Source: Pararhizobium capsulatum DSM 1112 (GTDB taxonomy: Bacteria; Pseudomonadota; Alphaproteobacteria; Rhizobiales; Rhizobiaceae). From it: a stretch of DNA of 64,000 nt. Made by a program: the position numbers and the translations under genes. The first letter of the stretch is position 1. The number at the start of each line of letters is the position of its first letter. The notes under the pieces are model-generated. The model searched no databases and had not been told where the DNA came from. It was given only the letters and a program-made list of their open reading frames with translations. The DNA is taken from NCBI RefSeq assembly GCF_030814475.1, contig NZ_JAUSVF010000001.1:248001-312000 (forward strand). The letters are read 5' to 3'. Below are positions 45,301 through 53,672 of the stretch, piece by piece.

Positions 45301-45799
45301 GAAGGCGCATCCAGTCTCGTTCCTGCGCGACAGGCTTGCGCGGATGGCCATTTTGCCGAGCCGGGCGCTTCTCAATGTGCAAAACGGGCGCAGAGTGACG
45401 ATCGCCGGCCTGGTGCTTGTGCGTCAGCGTCCTGGCTCGGCCAACGGCGTGATCTTCATGACGCTGGAAGACGAAACGGGCATCGCCAATGCCATTGTCT
45501 GGCCGGCGACCTTTGCGCGTTACAGGACAATCGTCCTTGGCGCCCGGTTGGTAAAAATCAGAGGCAAGCTGCAGAGTCAGGATGGCGTCCTCCATGTCGT
45601 CGCCGAACACATGGAAGACATGACGTCGATGCTTGGCCTGCTTCTCGAACCATCACCGGTACGAAACCCTTTTGCCGACAATCAACAAGGCTTCCAGGAC
45701 TCGACACAATACGAAACGATCCCTCCAAAACGGATCGCAAGAACCATCTCAGCCGACGCACCCGCCGCCGTGATGCCGAAGGGGCGCAATTTCCATTGA
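42383..45799 (+). CDS. dnaE2: Error-prone DNA polymerase III alpha subunit DnaE2
   Basis: DnaE2 (1138 aa) is the damage-inducible C-family polymerase. It has an N-terminal PHP domain ([20 protein letters not shown] at the start), the polymerase core with the catalytic aspartates in [17 protein letters not shown], and blocks [31 protein letters not shown] and DYAAYFLT. The C-terminal OB-fold begins [19 protein letters not shown]. Length matches the ImuC/DnaE2 family (about 1050-1150 aa). The start overlaps imuB (ATGA). It ends with no clear terminator before the AT-rich gap at 45800-46106. Confidence 0.96.
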   Translation: MTAEPDFCEFGARTNFSFLEGASQPEEMVVAASALGLAGLGIADRNSVAGVVRAWRQLKVLEEKYKNPESRSDDEKKEGPPLKPVERYQPGARLVFSDNTPDILAYPQDRRGWGNLCRLLSTGNLRAEKGTCTLFLADLLEWGDRIMLAIVPNAATVLEKTGFESLDDCTRRIRERFPKTLHIALSPARDGRDALVFAHLAQLADKHRLPLVATNQPLYHGPDRRPLSDIVTAIREGVPVAKAGFRLAPNAERHMKHGHEMTRLLQRYPEAVANSCKFFSRLSFSLQEISHNYPDESIDGEHPFETLKRFTYEGAAKRYPEGIRGKVLAQINYELDLIGRKDYAAYFLTVYKIVQHARYELKILCQGRGSAANSVICYCLEITEVDPGKSTLLFDRFLSMDRDEPPDIDVDFEHGRREEVIQYIYKTYGIAHAGLTAGVTTYRSRSAGREVAKAFDLAEDVQSAISHAVSGWWTKELTEADARAAGLDISDPTTKNVLHYATTLMGFPRHLTQHVGGFVITRDRLDEVVPIMKTAMPDRYMIEWDKDDLDSVNILKIDILALGMLTCMRKAFAMLQSHYGVTKTLADLGNATHEDEKPVYHMICRADTIGVFQIESRAQMSMLPRLRPRRFYDLVIEVAIVRPGPIQGNMVHPYLKQREAARTPGYRTPFPKEELRPILERTLGVPLFQEQAMQIAITAAEFPPAKADQLRRSMATFKRTGKVNSFRDDMVNGMIRRGYERDFAERCFRQIEGFGEYGFPESHASSFALLVYASSWVKAYYPDVFCAALLNSQPMGFYPAAQLVRDAREHGVEVRPVDINFSNWDTLLEEAAFNRQDIDRRHETMIAVIRTRHAVRLGFHQVTGLSETDMMEKLVAHRGDGYTSIRDLWLRSGLERPAIERLADADAFRSLGLSRRQALWEVRALDGKSAAEKLPLFDLAGHEDLQSEPETKLPTMPAGEEVIEDYRRLSLSLKAHPVSFLRDRLARMAILPSRALLNVQNGRRVTIAGLVLVRQRPGSANGVIFMTLEDETGIANAIVWPATFARYRTIVLGARLVKIRGKLQSQDGVLHVVAEHMEDMTSMLGLLLEPSPVRNPFADNQQGFQDSTQYETIPPKRIARTISADAPAAVMPKGRNFH

Positions 45800-45988
45800 T
45801 TCCCGGATGCACACCTAAAATTGCAAAAATAACTAGAAGATACGCCCCTGCGTTGATAACGCACTTCCATGTAACAAAAAGTGTAAAATATTTTTTGATC
45901 AAAAAATGGTGAAAGCGCCACGATGTCAGAATTTTGTGATCAAGTTATTTTTCCATAAACAGATGAAAATACGATGTTTTTTATCAAG

Positions 45989-46005
45989 TTTAGAATTGAT
46001 CTAAA
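45989..46005. promoter_or_regulatory. Probable Irr box (iron control element)
   Basis: TTTAGAA-TTG-ATCTAAA matches the rhizobial Irr-binding iron control element, TTTAGAA-N3-TTCTAAA, at all but one position and contains the inverted TTTAGA/TCTAAA. It lies 34 bp before the -35-like TTGACA of the bfd promoter. Irr normally represses storage genes such as bfr when iron is low. The surrounding gap 45800-46106 is strongly AT-rich and holds no gene. Confidence 0.7.
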
Positions 46006-46038
46006 TAATTCACCGGCAAAATACAGTTAGGTTTTTTG

Positions 46039-46068
46039 TTGACAACAAATGTCCGCTTTTGCTTTATG
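46039..46068 (+). promoter_or_regulatory. Probable sigma-70-type promoter of bfd-bfr
   Basis: TTGACA at 46039-46044 and TTTATG at 46063-46068 are separated by 18 bp, about 40 bp before the bfd start. The spacing and the perfect -35 hexamer support a housekeeping promoter just downstream of the Irr box. Confidence 0.6.
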
Positions 46069-46106
46069 AAAAAAATTCAGTGCTTTGCGTATGACGGGCA
46101 GACAAC

Positions 46107-46418
46107 ATGCTGGTTTGCAGCTGTAATTTCATCAGCGAAAAAGAGATCGAAGAGACGATCATCGACCTTCTCAATGAAGACTGTTGGCAGTTGATCGTGC
46201 CGGCGAAAGTCTACCACGCCATGGAAAAACGCGGCCGCTGCTGCGGCTGTTTCCCCAATGTCGTCGATATCATCATCCGCACGACCGAGCAGTATCATGC
46301 CGGCCGCGACTCGACGGACGTCGAAATATTTGATTTCATGAACCGCCTCAAAAAATTCCATGAAGAAAACAGGAGAGCGGACATTGAAAGGCGACAAAAA
46401 AGTCATCGAGCAGCTTAA
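46107..46418 (+). CDS. bfd: Bacterioferritin-associated ferredoxin
   Basis: This 103-aa [2Fe-2S] protein is of the Bfd type. The cluster cysteines are C4 and C6 (MLVCSCNF) and C45/C48 (RCCGCFPN; C46 is extra), with a BFD-like helical fold between. Bfd donates electrons to bacterioferritin to release stored iron. The C-terminal extension after residue 60 ([12 protein letters not shown] to the end) is longer than in the roughly 64-aa E. coli protein. It overlaps bfr by 35 nt, and an Irr box and promoter lie upstream. Confidence 0.9.
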   Translation: MLVCSCNFISEKEIEETIIDLLNEDCWQLIVPAKVYHAMEKRGRCCGCFPNVVDIIIRTTEQYHAGRDSTDVEIFDFMNRLKKFHEENRRADIERRQKSHRAA

Positions 46419-46869
46419 CGAAGCGCTCTATCTCGAACTCGGTGCAGTCAACCAATATTGGCTTCACTACCGCCTTCTCGACGATTGGGGCTATACGCTG
46501 CTCGCCAAGAAGGAACGCGCCGAATCGATCGAGGAAATGCAGCATGCCGACAGGCTGGTTTCCCGCATCATCTTCCTCGAAGGCCATCCAAACCTGCAGA
46601 CCGTCGCACCGCTGCGTATCGGCCAGAATGTCAAGGAAGTGCTGGAAGCGGATCTTGCCGGTGAATACGACGCCCGCAAGGCCTACAAGAATTCCCGCGA
46701 CATCTGCCATGCCGCCGGAGACTATGTCTCCATGAAGCTTTTCGAAGAACTGCTGATGGACGAGGAAGGTCACATCGACTTTCTGGAAACCCAGCTCGAT
46801 CTTCTGAATTCTATCGGCGCCGGGAAATACGGGCAGCTCAACTCCGCTCCGGCCAACGAAGCCGAATAA
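46384..46869 (+). CDS. bfr: Bacterioferritin (TTG start)
   Basis: Bacterioferritin (161 aa) is a 24-meric heme-containing iron store. Reading TTG at 46384 as the start gives standard numbering, with every ferroxidase ligand in place: E18, E51, H54, E94, E127 and H130, plus the heme ligand M52. The TTG is preceded by GGAGAG at 6 bp spacing; the alternative upstream frame start at 46360 would break this register. It overlaps bfd by 35 nt, so the store and its reductant are made together. A terminator follows at 46888-46923. Confidence 0.95.
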   Translation: MKGDKKVIEQLNEALYLELGAVNQYWLHYRLLDDWGYTLLAKKERAESIEEMQHADRLVSRIIFLEGHPNLQTVAPLRIGQNVKEVLEADLAGEYDARKAYKNSRDICHAAGDYVSMKLFEELLMDEEGHIDFLETQLDLLNSIGAGKYGQLNSAPANEAE

Positions 46870-46887
46870 TTTACGCCAGAAGACAGG

Positions 46888-46923
46888 AAAGCCCGCCCGA
46901 CCATGTCGCGGTGGGCTTTTTTA
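46888..46923 (+). terminator. Intrinsic terminator after bfr
   Basis: AAAGCCCGCC (46888-46897) pairs with GGTGGGCTTT (46910-46919) with one G-T pair, and the sequence continues in T (CTTTTTTA). It lies 18 bp after the bacterioferritin stop. Confidence 0.88.
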
Positions 46924-47326
46924 TGCCGAAATTTATGGCCGCGTCAGAAATTTCCCTAATATTTCAAACAGATAAAAATACCGCTCCGGGTAAAGGACGA
47001 GGTCTCGTGTCTGCCGATATGCCACAATCCTGAATTGCGTCTTCGCTGATTTTTCCGCGTTTTCTCTGTTGTTCCCGCAGGAACATAAACAGTGCCCCTG
47101 CCCGATATACCCATAGGCATCCGATTGAAAAGGCTGAATGTCCAGCCTTCAGACCGGAACGGCAATCGAAGGAATCCGTCATGGATGGAACAGTCTAGTC
47201 GCGTCCAACCCTGAGCCTGGTGCAACCGCGCCTCCGGCTCGTTCCAAACAGCTCGAAGACCTTGCACCGCAGACCTCCCGGTCTGCGAACGATGGCCGCA
47301 TTTCTGCAACCAACCCGGAGAATAAA
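46924..47326. other. Region upstream of the RTX gene (about 400 bp)
   Basis: This holds no recognisable gene. An open frame in phase with the RTX gene runs back to 47138 but encodes low-complexity sequence unlike the repeat protein and lacks a ribosome-binding site. A good site (GGAGA) is at 47316-47320, before the ATG at 47327. The RTX promoter should lie here; no clear -35/-10 pair was identified. Confidence 0.5.
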
Positions 47327-50300
47327 ATGGGTACGATAATGGGTACGCCGAATGTGGATACGCTGATCGGCAGCGATCTGGAAGATGATTTCATCATGGC
47401 CCTAGCGGGCAGCGATAAGGTCAATGGCGGCATGGGTGGCGATACGATCTATGCCGACGATGGTGACGATACGGTCAATGGTTCCTTCCAGAACGACTTC
47501 GTCCTCGGCGGAGCCGGCAACGATACGTTGAACGGCAACAGCGGCAACGATTCACTGACGGGCGGCGGCGGCAACGACACGTTGAACGGCGGAAGCGGCC
47601 GGGACACACTCACCGCCGGAACAATGTCAGAAGCATCCGGTGACGTCGCCGACGGCGGCTCCGGTACCGACCGGCTAGCGATCGACTATGCTGCTTCGAC
47701 GACGAAGCTCGATATCACCATCAAGGACTGGATTACATCCCAGACGCTCACGGGTGGCATTCAATGCAAGAACGTCGAATCGTTCCAGATCACCGGCAGC
47801 GAGTTCGGCGACAAGATCACTGGTGGCAACTATGCCGACTTCTTCATGGGCGAGGAAGGCAGCGACACGCTTTACGGCGGTCGCGGCAACGACATGCTCC
47901 TTGGTGGCACCGGCAATGACAAGCTCTATGGCGGTTATGGCGTGGACTACCTCTCAGGCGACGAGGGCGACGATACACTCTACGGCGACAAGGGCATGGA
48001 CTTCCTGAATGGGGGAATTGGCAACGACAAGCTCTATGGTGGTGATGGCCTCGACTGGATCAATGGCGACGAAGGAAACGACACGCTTTCGGGCAGCAAT
48101 GGCAACGACACACTCAACGGTGGAAGCGGAAACGACACCCTCTCCGGCGGAGACGACGGCGACTTTCTCGACGGCGGGACGGGTAACGACACCGTGGAGG
48201 GTGGCTCGGGTGATGACACAACCACTTACGTCTACGACGAAGGAAAGGATATCATCACGGATAGCAGCGGCAGCGACCGGCTGATCCTCAAGGAGGTCAC
48301 CGGCAATTTCACCTCAAAAGCCGCAACCGAAGTCAACACCATCTCCGGTGGCACGACCGTCAAGGGCTTCGAGCACTACACGATCGAGGCGACGGGTACT
48401 GGAAAGAACACCATCAAGACCCTCTCCGGCAATGACCAGATCGACGTTGGGGCAGGTGATGACACGGTGGACAGCGGTTCCGGCAATGACCGGATCTATA
48501 CCGGCCTTGGCAAGGACACCGTGACTGCAGGCAGCGGCAACGACTATGTCAGCCTTGGCGATGGCGGCGCAGACAAGGCCGACGGGGGGACCGACACGGA
48601 TATCGTCGTGGTCGACCGGCGATCCGCAACGACGGCCCAGACGTTCACCGCAACTGGCAGCACCGCAACCATCAGCGATGGCACGAGCCTGAAAAACTTC
48701 GAAAACTATGTCGTCTCCTTCGGCAAGGGCAACGACATGGTAAAATCGGTTGGTTCCGCCAAAAGCGTCGAGTTCTACGGCTATGACGGTAACGATACGC
48801 TGATTGGTACCGTGGGTAATGACAGGCTCGACGGTGGCGACGGCAATGACAGCCTGAAGTCCGGCGACGGTAGCGACAGCATCTACGACAACGGCGGCAC
48901 CAACACGATCGATGCCGGCAAAGACAATGACTTCGTGTCCGTTGGCGATAGCTATGATGGCAAGTCCACCGGCAACTACGCCGTACAACTCGGCGATGGA
49001 AGCGACAATTTCTATCGCTCTGCCTCGACGGGCAAGCTGACACTTGATGGTGGCGCAGGTACCGACCTCGCCAGTATCGATTTCAGCAAATATACCAAGG
49101 ATATCACCTTCAAGCTGTCACCATCGGTCACGGTCACCAATGCGCCTGTCACCATCAAGAACGTTGAACGTGTCGCCTTGACTGGCGGCAGCGGAAACGA
49201 TGTCTTCACCGGCGGCAATCTCAGCGACGACCTGCGCGGCGGTACCGGAAACGACACGCTTTCCGGTGGTGGCGGCAACGACCATATCCTCGGCGGCACG
49301 GGCAATGATACGCTGCGCGGCGGAGATGGCGACGATGATATCTACGCCGACGGCCCAAAGCTCTATGGCGGCAGGGATGCGGTCTATGCCGATGCCGGCA
49401 ACGACGTCGTCTATATGGGGATAGGTGACAAGGCCGATGGTGGTAGCGGCTCCGACCGCATCGCGATCGACGCCGGGGATCAGACGAAGGACATCGCTTT
49501 CAACTTCTCCACCGGTTCCGTCAACATCGATCCAGGCACATCGTTCAAGGCGTTCGAAGCCCTCGATTACTACGGCAGCAAGGGCAAGGACACCGTAACC
49601 GGCGGCGGCCTCGATGATGTGCTGTCCGGCAACGCCGGCAACGACATCCTGCGCGGCGGCAGCGGCAATGATGATCTGGAAGACGGAAACGGCAGTGACC
49701 AGCTGTTCGGAGATGCCGGAAACGACTTCCTGCTGCGCACCGACGCTCTGGGCAAGGATGTCTTCGATGGCGGTTCGGGTATTGACACCCTCTCTTTCCG
49801 GCCCGGCGCGACCTCGGTCGTTCTTGACCTCATGACCCAAAGCAAGAACAAGGGCATGGCCCTTGGCCTCACGGTCAAGAACATCGAGGTCATCAACGGA
49901 AGCGGCAACGACGACGATATTCGCGGTGACGCCAAGGACAATGTCTTCAACGGCGGTGACGCGGACGACGTCCTCGACGGGCGTGACGGCAACGATACGC
50001 TCAATGGCGGCGCAGGCGACGATTGGCTGACGGGTGGCAAAGGCAACGACAAGTTTGTCTTCGACTTTGCCGGCCGCGATGACGAGGAAGGTGACGTCAT
50101 AACCGACTTCACCCGAGGTCAGGACAAGCTGGTCATCGACAAGAGCGACTACGGCATCGCTTCCGGCGACAGCACCGTCACTCTCGTCGTCGGCGCAGAC
50201 CCGGTTGCCACCAGCACGAAGGGCACATTCCTCTTCGAAAGCGACAATGCCCGCCTGTGGTTCGATGCCGACGGCAAGGGCGGGGATGCTGACCTGGAAC

Positions 50301-50359
50301 TGGTTGCCATCCTCCAGAATGTCAAAACACTCTCGACAAGCGATTTCAGCTTCATCTGA
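47327..50359 (+). CDS. Large RTX calcium-binding repeat protein, probable type I secretion substrate
   Basis: This 1010-aa, very acidic Gly/Asp/Asn-rich protein is built of RTX nonapeptides (GGxGNDxLx). Repeat blocks near 30-112, 165-300, 365-420, 485-575, 620-705, 755-815 and 865-910 alternate with six similar linkers of about 50 aa. Each linker starts with a [ST]DRL.ID-like strand and contains a K[NG]FE/KNVE/KNIE turn. The C-terminal 100 residues (FVFDF, DVITDFTRGQDKLVIDKSDY) resemble the serralysin C-terminal domain. The end, TLSTSDFSFI, suits a type I secretion signal. No enzymatic domain, N-terminal signal peptide or ABC exporter gene is present here. The start at 47327 follows GGAGA. 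Calcium-folded extracellular or surface structure is the best supported role. Confidence 0.88.
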   Translation: MGTIMGTPNVDTLIGSDLEDDFIMALAGSDKVNGGMGGDTIYADDGDDTVNGSFQNDFVLGGAGNDTLNGNSGNDSLTGGGGNDTLNGGSGRDTLTAGTMSEASGDVADGGSGTDRLAIDYAASTTKLDITIKDWITSQTLTGGIQCKNVESFQITGSEFGDKITGGNYADFFMGEEGSDTLYGGRGNDMLLGGTGNDKLYGGYGVDYLSGDEGDDTLYGDKGMDFLNGGIGNDKLYGGDGLDWINGDEGNDTLSGSNGNDTLNGGSGNDTLSGGDDGDFLDGGTGNDTVEGGSGDDTTTYVYDEGKDIITDSSGSDRLILKEVTGNFTSKAATEVNTISGGTTVKGFEHYTIEATGTGKNTIKTLSGNDQIDVGAGDDTVDSGSGNDRIYTGLGKDTVTAGSGNDYVSLGDGGADKADGGTDTDIVVVDRRSATTAQTFTATGSTATISDGTSLKNFENYVVSFGKGNDMVKSVGSAKSVEFYGYDGNDTLIGTVGNDRLDGGDGNDSLKSGDGSDSIYDNGGTNTIDAGKDNDFVSVGDSYDGKSTGNYAVQLGDGSDNFYRSASTGKLTLDGGAGTDLASIDFSKYTKDITFKLSPSVTVTNAPVTIKNVERVALTGGSGNDVFTGGNLSDDLRGGTGNDTLSGGGGNDHILGGTGNDTLRGGDGDDDIYADGPKLYGGRDAVYADAGNDVVYMGIGDKADGGSGSDRIAIDAGDQTKDIAFNFSTGSVNIDPGTSFKAFEALDYYGSKGKDTVTGGGLDDVLSGNAGNDILRGGSGNDDLEDGNGSDQLFGDAGNDFLLRTDALGKDVFDGGSGIDTLSFRPGATSVVLDLMTQSKNKGMALGLTVKNIEVINGSGNDDDIRGDAKDNVFNGGDADDVLDGRDGNDTLNGGAGDDWLTGGKGNDKFVFDFAGRDDEEGDVITDFTRGQDKLVIDKSDYGIASGDSTVTLVVGADPVATSTKGTFLFESDNARLWFDADGKGGDADLELVAILQNVKTLSTSDFSFI

Positions 50360-50373
50360 TATCGCTCAAGAAA

Positions 50374-50423
50374 AGGCGTCGCGTCCGGAAGGGCGCGGCG
50401 TTTGATTCACGTGAAAACGTGAA
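50374..50423. terminator. Two hairpins between convergent RTX and rppH genes
   Basis: A 10-bp stem with three G-T pairs (50374-50383 with 50394-50403) is followed by a 7-bp stem, TTCACGT/ACGTGAA, with a GAAA loop (50406-50412, 50417-50423). They fill the 68-bp gap between the stops of the two convergent genes and probably mark the transcription end for one or both. Confidence 0.55.
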
Positions 50424-50427
50424 ATTA

Positions 50428-50955
50428 TCAGCCAGCGAGATGAGCAAAGGCTGCAACAACCTCGTCATAGACCTTGCGCTTGAAAGGCACGATCAGCTCT
50501 GGCAGTTCCTGCATCGGTTTCCAGGCCCACTCGTCAAATTCTGCCTCATGCCCGCCCGGTGGCGGATCGATCGCAATCTCGCTTTCTGCACCTTCGAAGC
50601 GGAAGGCAAACCAGCGCTGCGTCTGACCGCGATACTTTCCTTTGAGACCAATACCAATCAGATGCTCCGGCAAGTCGTAGTTGATCCAACCGGGAGCTTC
50701 CGCCAACAGGGAAACACTCTTCATTCCCGTTTCTTCGTAGAGTTCGCGGTAGGCAGCCTTCAGCGGGTCCTCTCCCTTGTCGATGCCGCCCTGCGGCATC
50801 TGCCAGAGTTGGGGAGAGCTGTCATATTCCGAGTTGCCGATTGCAATACGGCGACCGGCCCAAACCAGTCCCTCCCGGTTCAACACCATCACGCCGACGC
50901 AGGGTCGATAGGGAAGATCCTCCGCCTTGACCGGCCTGCCTTTTTCCTTGCTCAT
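50428..50955 (-). CDS. rppH: RNA pyrophosphohydrolase
   Basis: RppH (175 aa from Met at 50955) is the Nudix enzyme that removes pyrophosphate from the 5' end of mRNA and so triggers decay. The Nudix box [20 protein letters not shown] followed by TGM is complete (GX5EX7REUXEEXGU). [20 protein letters not shown] and LWQMPQGG are typical of RppH rather than dinucleotide hydrolases, as is the [16 protein letters not shown] end. An ATG 5 codons upstream is possible. It is the last gene of the deacetylase-side operon and is convergent with the RTX gene. Confidence 0.93.
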   Translation of the reverse strand: MSKEKGRPVKAEDLPYRPCVGVMVLNREGLVWAGRRIAIGNSEYDSSPQLWQMPQGGIDKGEDPLKAAYRELYEETGMKSVSLLAEAPGWINYDLPEHLIGIGLKGKYRGQTQRWFAFRFEGAESEIAIDPPPGGHEAEFDEWAWKPMQELPELIVPFKRKVYDEVVAAFAHLAG

Positions 50956-51019
50956 AACCCCTGCCCTCATCCAAGTTCTGCCGCTATTCGAGACACCTCC
51001 CGAACACCTTGGCTATATC

Positions 51020-52219
51020 CTATTGTTGTTGCGGATCCTTGACGAGAGACGAAACCCCGACAAATTCGATCCCCCGGGCGGAAGCCTCATCGACCCATTG
51101 CTCAATGGCGGAGACACTCTCGTCGAACGCCGAGGCAACGCCAATGGCGGAGCCGTTGCGCCGCGCAATACGCTCAAGTTCGTCGAGTTTCTTCAGGATT
51201 GCAGTCCGATCGAGCTGGCCATCAACCACGAGGTCGGCAAAGCCCTGCGGCACGTCGAGGGTTTCCGCCAATGTGCCAGACAGGGACTGCGCCGAGGTGC
51301 CATCGTCGAGAAACAGCAGCCCTCGCTTCGATATGTCCCGCATCACAGGTTCCAGCGCGTCCGCATCCGACAGAAAACGCCCACCGAGAAAATTCATCAC
51401 GCCGGCATAGTTGGTAATTTCCGCAAGAGCCGTGTGAAACAAGGCGAGGTTGGTCTTGGCGCCGACATCGACACGAAGGGTCAAAGGTCCTGGATCGTTC
51501 GCCGGATAGTCGAAGGGCTCGAACGGTATCTGCAGCAATATCTCGTGCCCCTGGCGCCGCGCTTCCTGCATCCAGCGCTGAAGACTGTTGCCAGAGGCTG
51601 CAAATGCTAACGTCACCTCTGGCGGAAGATCACGGATCGCATTCTGCGTTCCGGTCTGGCTGAGCCCCAGGCCACCAACGACGAGACCGATGCGAACGCC
51701 ACGCGCTCCGGACCATGGACGGGCATACTGGTCCATTGGCCGCAAACCATCCGGGCCGATAATCGGCAACTTCCCTTGCGGGCTTTCTTCCAGCAGATCG
51801 TCGTTGGGGATAGCCGCCATCCGCGGATCCTGCCCCTTTTTCTGAACTTCGATGAATGCTGGACCATCACCGTCACGCTGCTTGGGCGAATATTTGGTGA
51901 CGACTGCGCCATTATCGGTCAGCGTCTCTTCGACGTTGGCGCCCGAGAGCGCGCCGCTTTGCTTTTGCCCCTGCCGCGGCTTTTCCTCCTGACCGGATAC
52001 CGGCTTGCCTGCCGGCGCACCCGCCTCTGCCACCACCCGTTTTTCCGGTTCTGCCTTGCGCAGGCCGGAAGGTGACAGGAATGCCCAGGCAGACACGCCT
52101 GCAAGCGCAAGAACACCAAAGGACAAGGCCAGACGGGACATGGAAAAGCGGGAACGGGAGGTCCCAGAAAGGCGCGTCTTGCGATTTTGCCCAAGAGGCG
52201 CGTTCAGATCTGTTCCCAA
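51020..52219 (-). CDS. Divergent polysaccharide deacetylase family protein (TTG start)
   Basis: This 399-aa protein has a short cytoplasmic N-terminus, one TM helix (about 25-45; LALSFGVLALAGVSAWAFL), a low-complexity periplasmic linker and a C-terminal divergent polysaccharide deacetylase domain (DUF610). The domain starts near RIGLVVGGLGLSQTGTQNAI and includes LTLAFAASGNSLQRWMQEAR, ILLQIPFEPFDYPANDPGP and FLGGRFLSDADALEPVM. The start is taken as TTG at 52219, giving the MGTDLNAPLG beginning seen in rhizobial relatives. It follows ctpA and envC, genes of cell-wall remodelling, and probably acts on envelope glycans. The metal triad typical of true deacetylases was not recognised. Confidence 0.87.
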   Translation of the reverse strand: MGTDLNAPLGQNRKTRLSGTSRSRFSMSRLALSFGVLALAGVSAWAFLSPSGLRKAEPEKRVVAEAGAPAGKPVSGQEEKPRQGQKQSGALSGANVEETLTDNGAVVTKYSPKQRDGDGPAFIEVQKKGQDPRMAAIPNDDLLEESPQGKLPIIGPDGLRPMDQYARPWSGARGVRIGLVVGGLGLSQTGTQNAIRDLPPEVTLAFAASGNSLQRWMQEARRQGHEILLQIPFEPFDYPANDPGPLTLRVDVGAKTNLALFHTALAEITNYAGVMNFLGGRFLSDADALEPVMRDISKRGLLFLDDGTSAQSLSGTLAETLDVPQGFADLVVDGQLDRTAILKKLDELERIARRNGSAIGVASAFDESVSAIEQWVDEASARGIEFVGVSSLVKDPQQQ

Positions 52220-52285
52220 GGATGAAACCCGTCGACCGGAGGTGGCATTTTGGCTGCAGACGAAGTGCGGCCGTCTCAATAAACA

Positions 52286-52310
52286 GCCGCCCGGCACTAG
52301 GCCGGGCGGC
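52286..52310 (-). terminator. Strong hairpin between ctpA and deacetylase gene
   Basis: GCCGCCCGGC (52286-52295) and GCCGGGCGGC (52301-52310) form a perfect 10-bp stem with a 5-nt loop. On the minus strand it is followed by TGTTTATTG, a moderately T-rich run. It sits between the ctpA stop and the deacetylase start and may be a full or partial terminator that lowers expression of the downstream genes. Confidence 0.7.
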
Positions 52311-52349
52311 GTGATGATTCTAAACGCGAATGCGGCCGTGTCGCAAGGA

Positions 52350-53672
52350 TCAGGGCTTCAACTCGGCCTTCTCCGGATTAGCCGGGAAGGACGGGTCCGT
52401 CTTCTTGCCGCGCAACAGGTCCAGCGCGTAGTTGAGCTGGATATCGTCCTTTGGTTCCGGCGGAACATAGGCGACTGAACCGGAGCCTTCTTCCGTCTCG
52501 TTCTGGCCCTGGATATGGCCGCGAAGGCTCGACTCGCTGGTCGCCTCGACCTTGCCGAGCAGTTCCGGCGGAAGCGGCTGATCGACCTTGATGTCCGGGG
52601 AGATGCCCGTGCCCTGGATCGATTTGCCGGACGGCGTGTAGTAGAGCGCCGTCGTCAGGCGAAGCGCACCGGCCTCTCCCAGCGGAATGATCGTCTGTAC
52701 GGAACCCTTGCCGAAGGAACGGGTGCCAAGCACAGTCGCCCGCTTCAGATCCTGCAGTGCACCCGCGACGATCTCGGAAGCCGAGGCCGATCCGCCATTG
52801 ACCAGCACGATAACCGGCTTGCCATCTGTCAGGTCACCCGGTGTCGCATTGAAGCGGCGGGTTTCATCGGCATTACGGCCACGGGTCGAAACGACTTCCC
52901 CCTGCTCGAGGAAGGCGTCAGAAACATTGATCGCCTGATCGAGAAGGCCGCCCGGATTGAGCCGGAGATCGAGCACGTAGCCCTTCAGCTTGTCGGCCGG
53001 GACATCCGCCTTGATCTTTTCGATCGCGGTCTTCAGGTCGTCATAGGTCTTTTCCGTGAAGGAAATGACCCGCACATAACCGACATCACCTTCGGTGCGG
53101 AATTTCACGGCGCGAACCGCGATCACATCGCGAATGATCGTCAGATCAATCGGCTTCTCGGCACCCTTGCGCAGGATGGTGAGCTTGATCGGCTTACCGA
53201 CCTCGCCGCGCATCTTGTCGACCGCCTCTTCAAGCTTGAGGCCGCGAACGTCCTGGCCATCGATCTTCGAGATGAAGTCACCGGCGAGAACGCCGGCGCG
53301 AGCGGCAGGCGTGTCGTCGATGGGGCTCGTCACCTTGACGAGATCGTCCTCCATCGTGACCTCGATGCCGAGACCGCCGAACTCACCCTTGGTCTGGGTG
53401 CGCATGTCTTCCGCGTCCGTCGCGTTCATGTAGCTCGAATGGGGATCGAGCGACGAGAGCATGCCGTTGATCGCGTTTTCGATAAGCTTGTCGTCCTGCG
53501 GCGGCGTGACGTACTGAGCACGAACGCGCTCGAACACATCGCCGAAGATCGCCAGTTCGCGATAGGTGGACGGATTTGCGGCGACGGCCGGGATAGTGGC
53601 CGAATAGACCACGCCCATGGCGGTCGCACCCATCAGTGCCCCGACCAGAACAAGTGATGCCCTACGTATCAT
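52350..53672 (-). CDS. ctpA: Carboxy-terminal processing protease CtpA (S41 family)
   Basis: This 440-aa S41A serine protease has an N-terminal signal anchor (about 4-24), a PDZ domain (about 98-180; GGLGIEVTMEDDLVKVTSPI) and the catalytic Ser-Lys dyad S297 (NGGSASASEI) and K322 (SFGKGSVQ). It acts in the periplasm on proteins with exposed C-termini, often peptidoglycan hydrolases. The ATG at 53672 follows GGAAAGG and overlaps the envC-like gene by 11 nt, so an EnvC-like activator and the protease are co-translated. An in-frame extension upstream is antisense-like filler inside envC and was rejected. Confidence 0.95.
   Translation of the reverse strand: MIRRASLVLVGALMGATAMGVVYSATIPAVAANPSTYRELAIFGDVFERVRAQYVTPPQDDKLIENAINGMLSSLDPHSSYMNATDAEDMRTQTKGEFGGLGIEVTMEDDLVKVTSPIDDTPAARAGVLAGDFISKIDGQDVRGLKLEEAVDKMRGEVGKPIKLTILRKGAEKPIDLTIIRDVIAVRAVKFRTEGDVGYVRVISFTEKTYDDLKTAIEKIKADVPADKLKGYVLDLRLNPGGLLDQAINVSDAFLEQGEVVSTRGRNADETRRFNATPGDLTDGKPVIVLVNGGSASASEIVAGALQDLKRATVLGTRSFGKGSVQTIIPLGEAGALRLTTALYYTPSGKSIQGTGISPDIKVDQPLPPELLGKVEATSESSLRGHIQGQNETEEGSGSVAYVPPEPKDDIQLNYALDLLRGKKTDPSFPANPEKAELKP

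Noticed and set aside
47138-47326. N-terminal extension of the RTX protein by 63 codons
   Set aside because: The segment lacks a ribosome-binding site and repeat similarity, while ATG 47327 has GGAGA at good spacing.
47430-50000. Tandem DNA repeats in the RTX gene as a CRISPR or mobile element
   Set aside because: The periodicity is 27 bp (nine codons) with codon-level variation, in frame throughout, as expected for RTX coding repeats.
52515-53657. Plus-strand open frame of 380 codons opposite ctpA
   Set aside because: It is opposite the PDZ and catalytic regions of CtpA and shows no family features.
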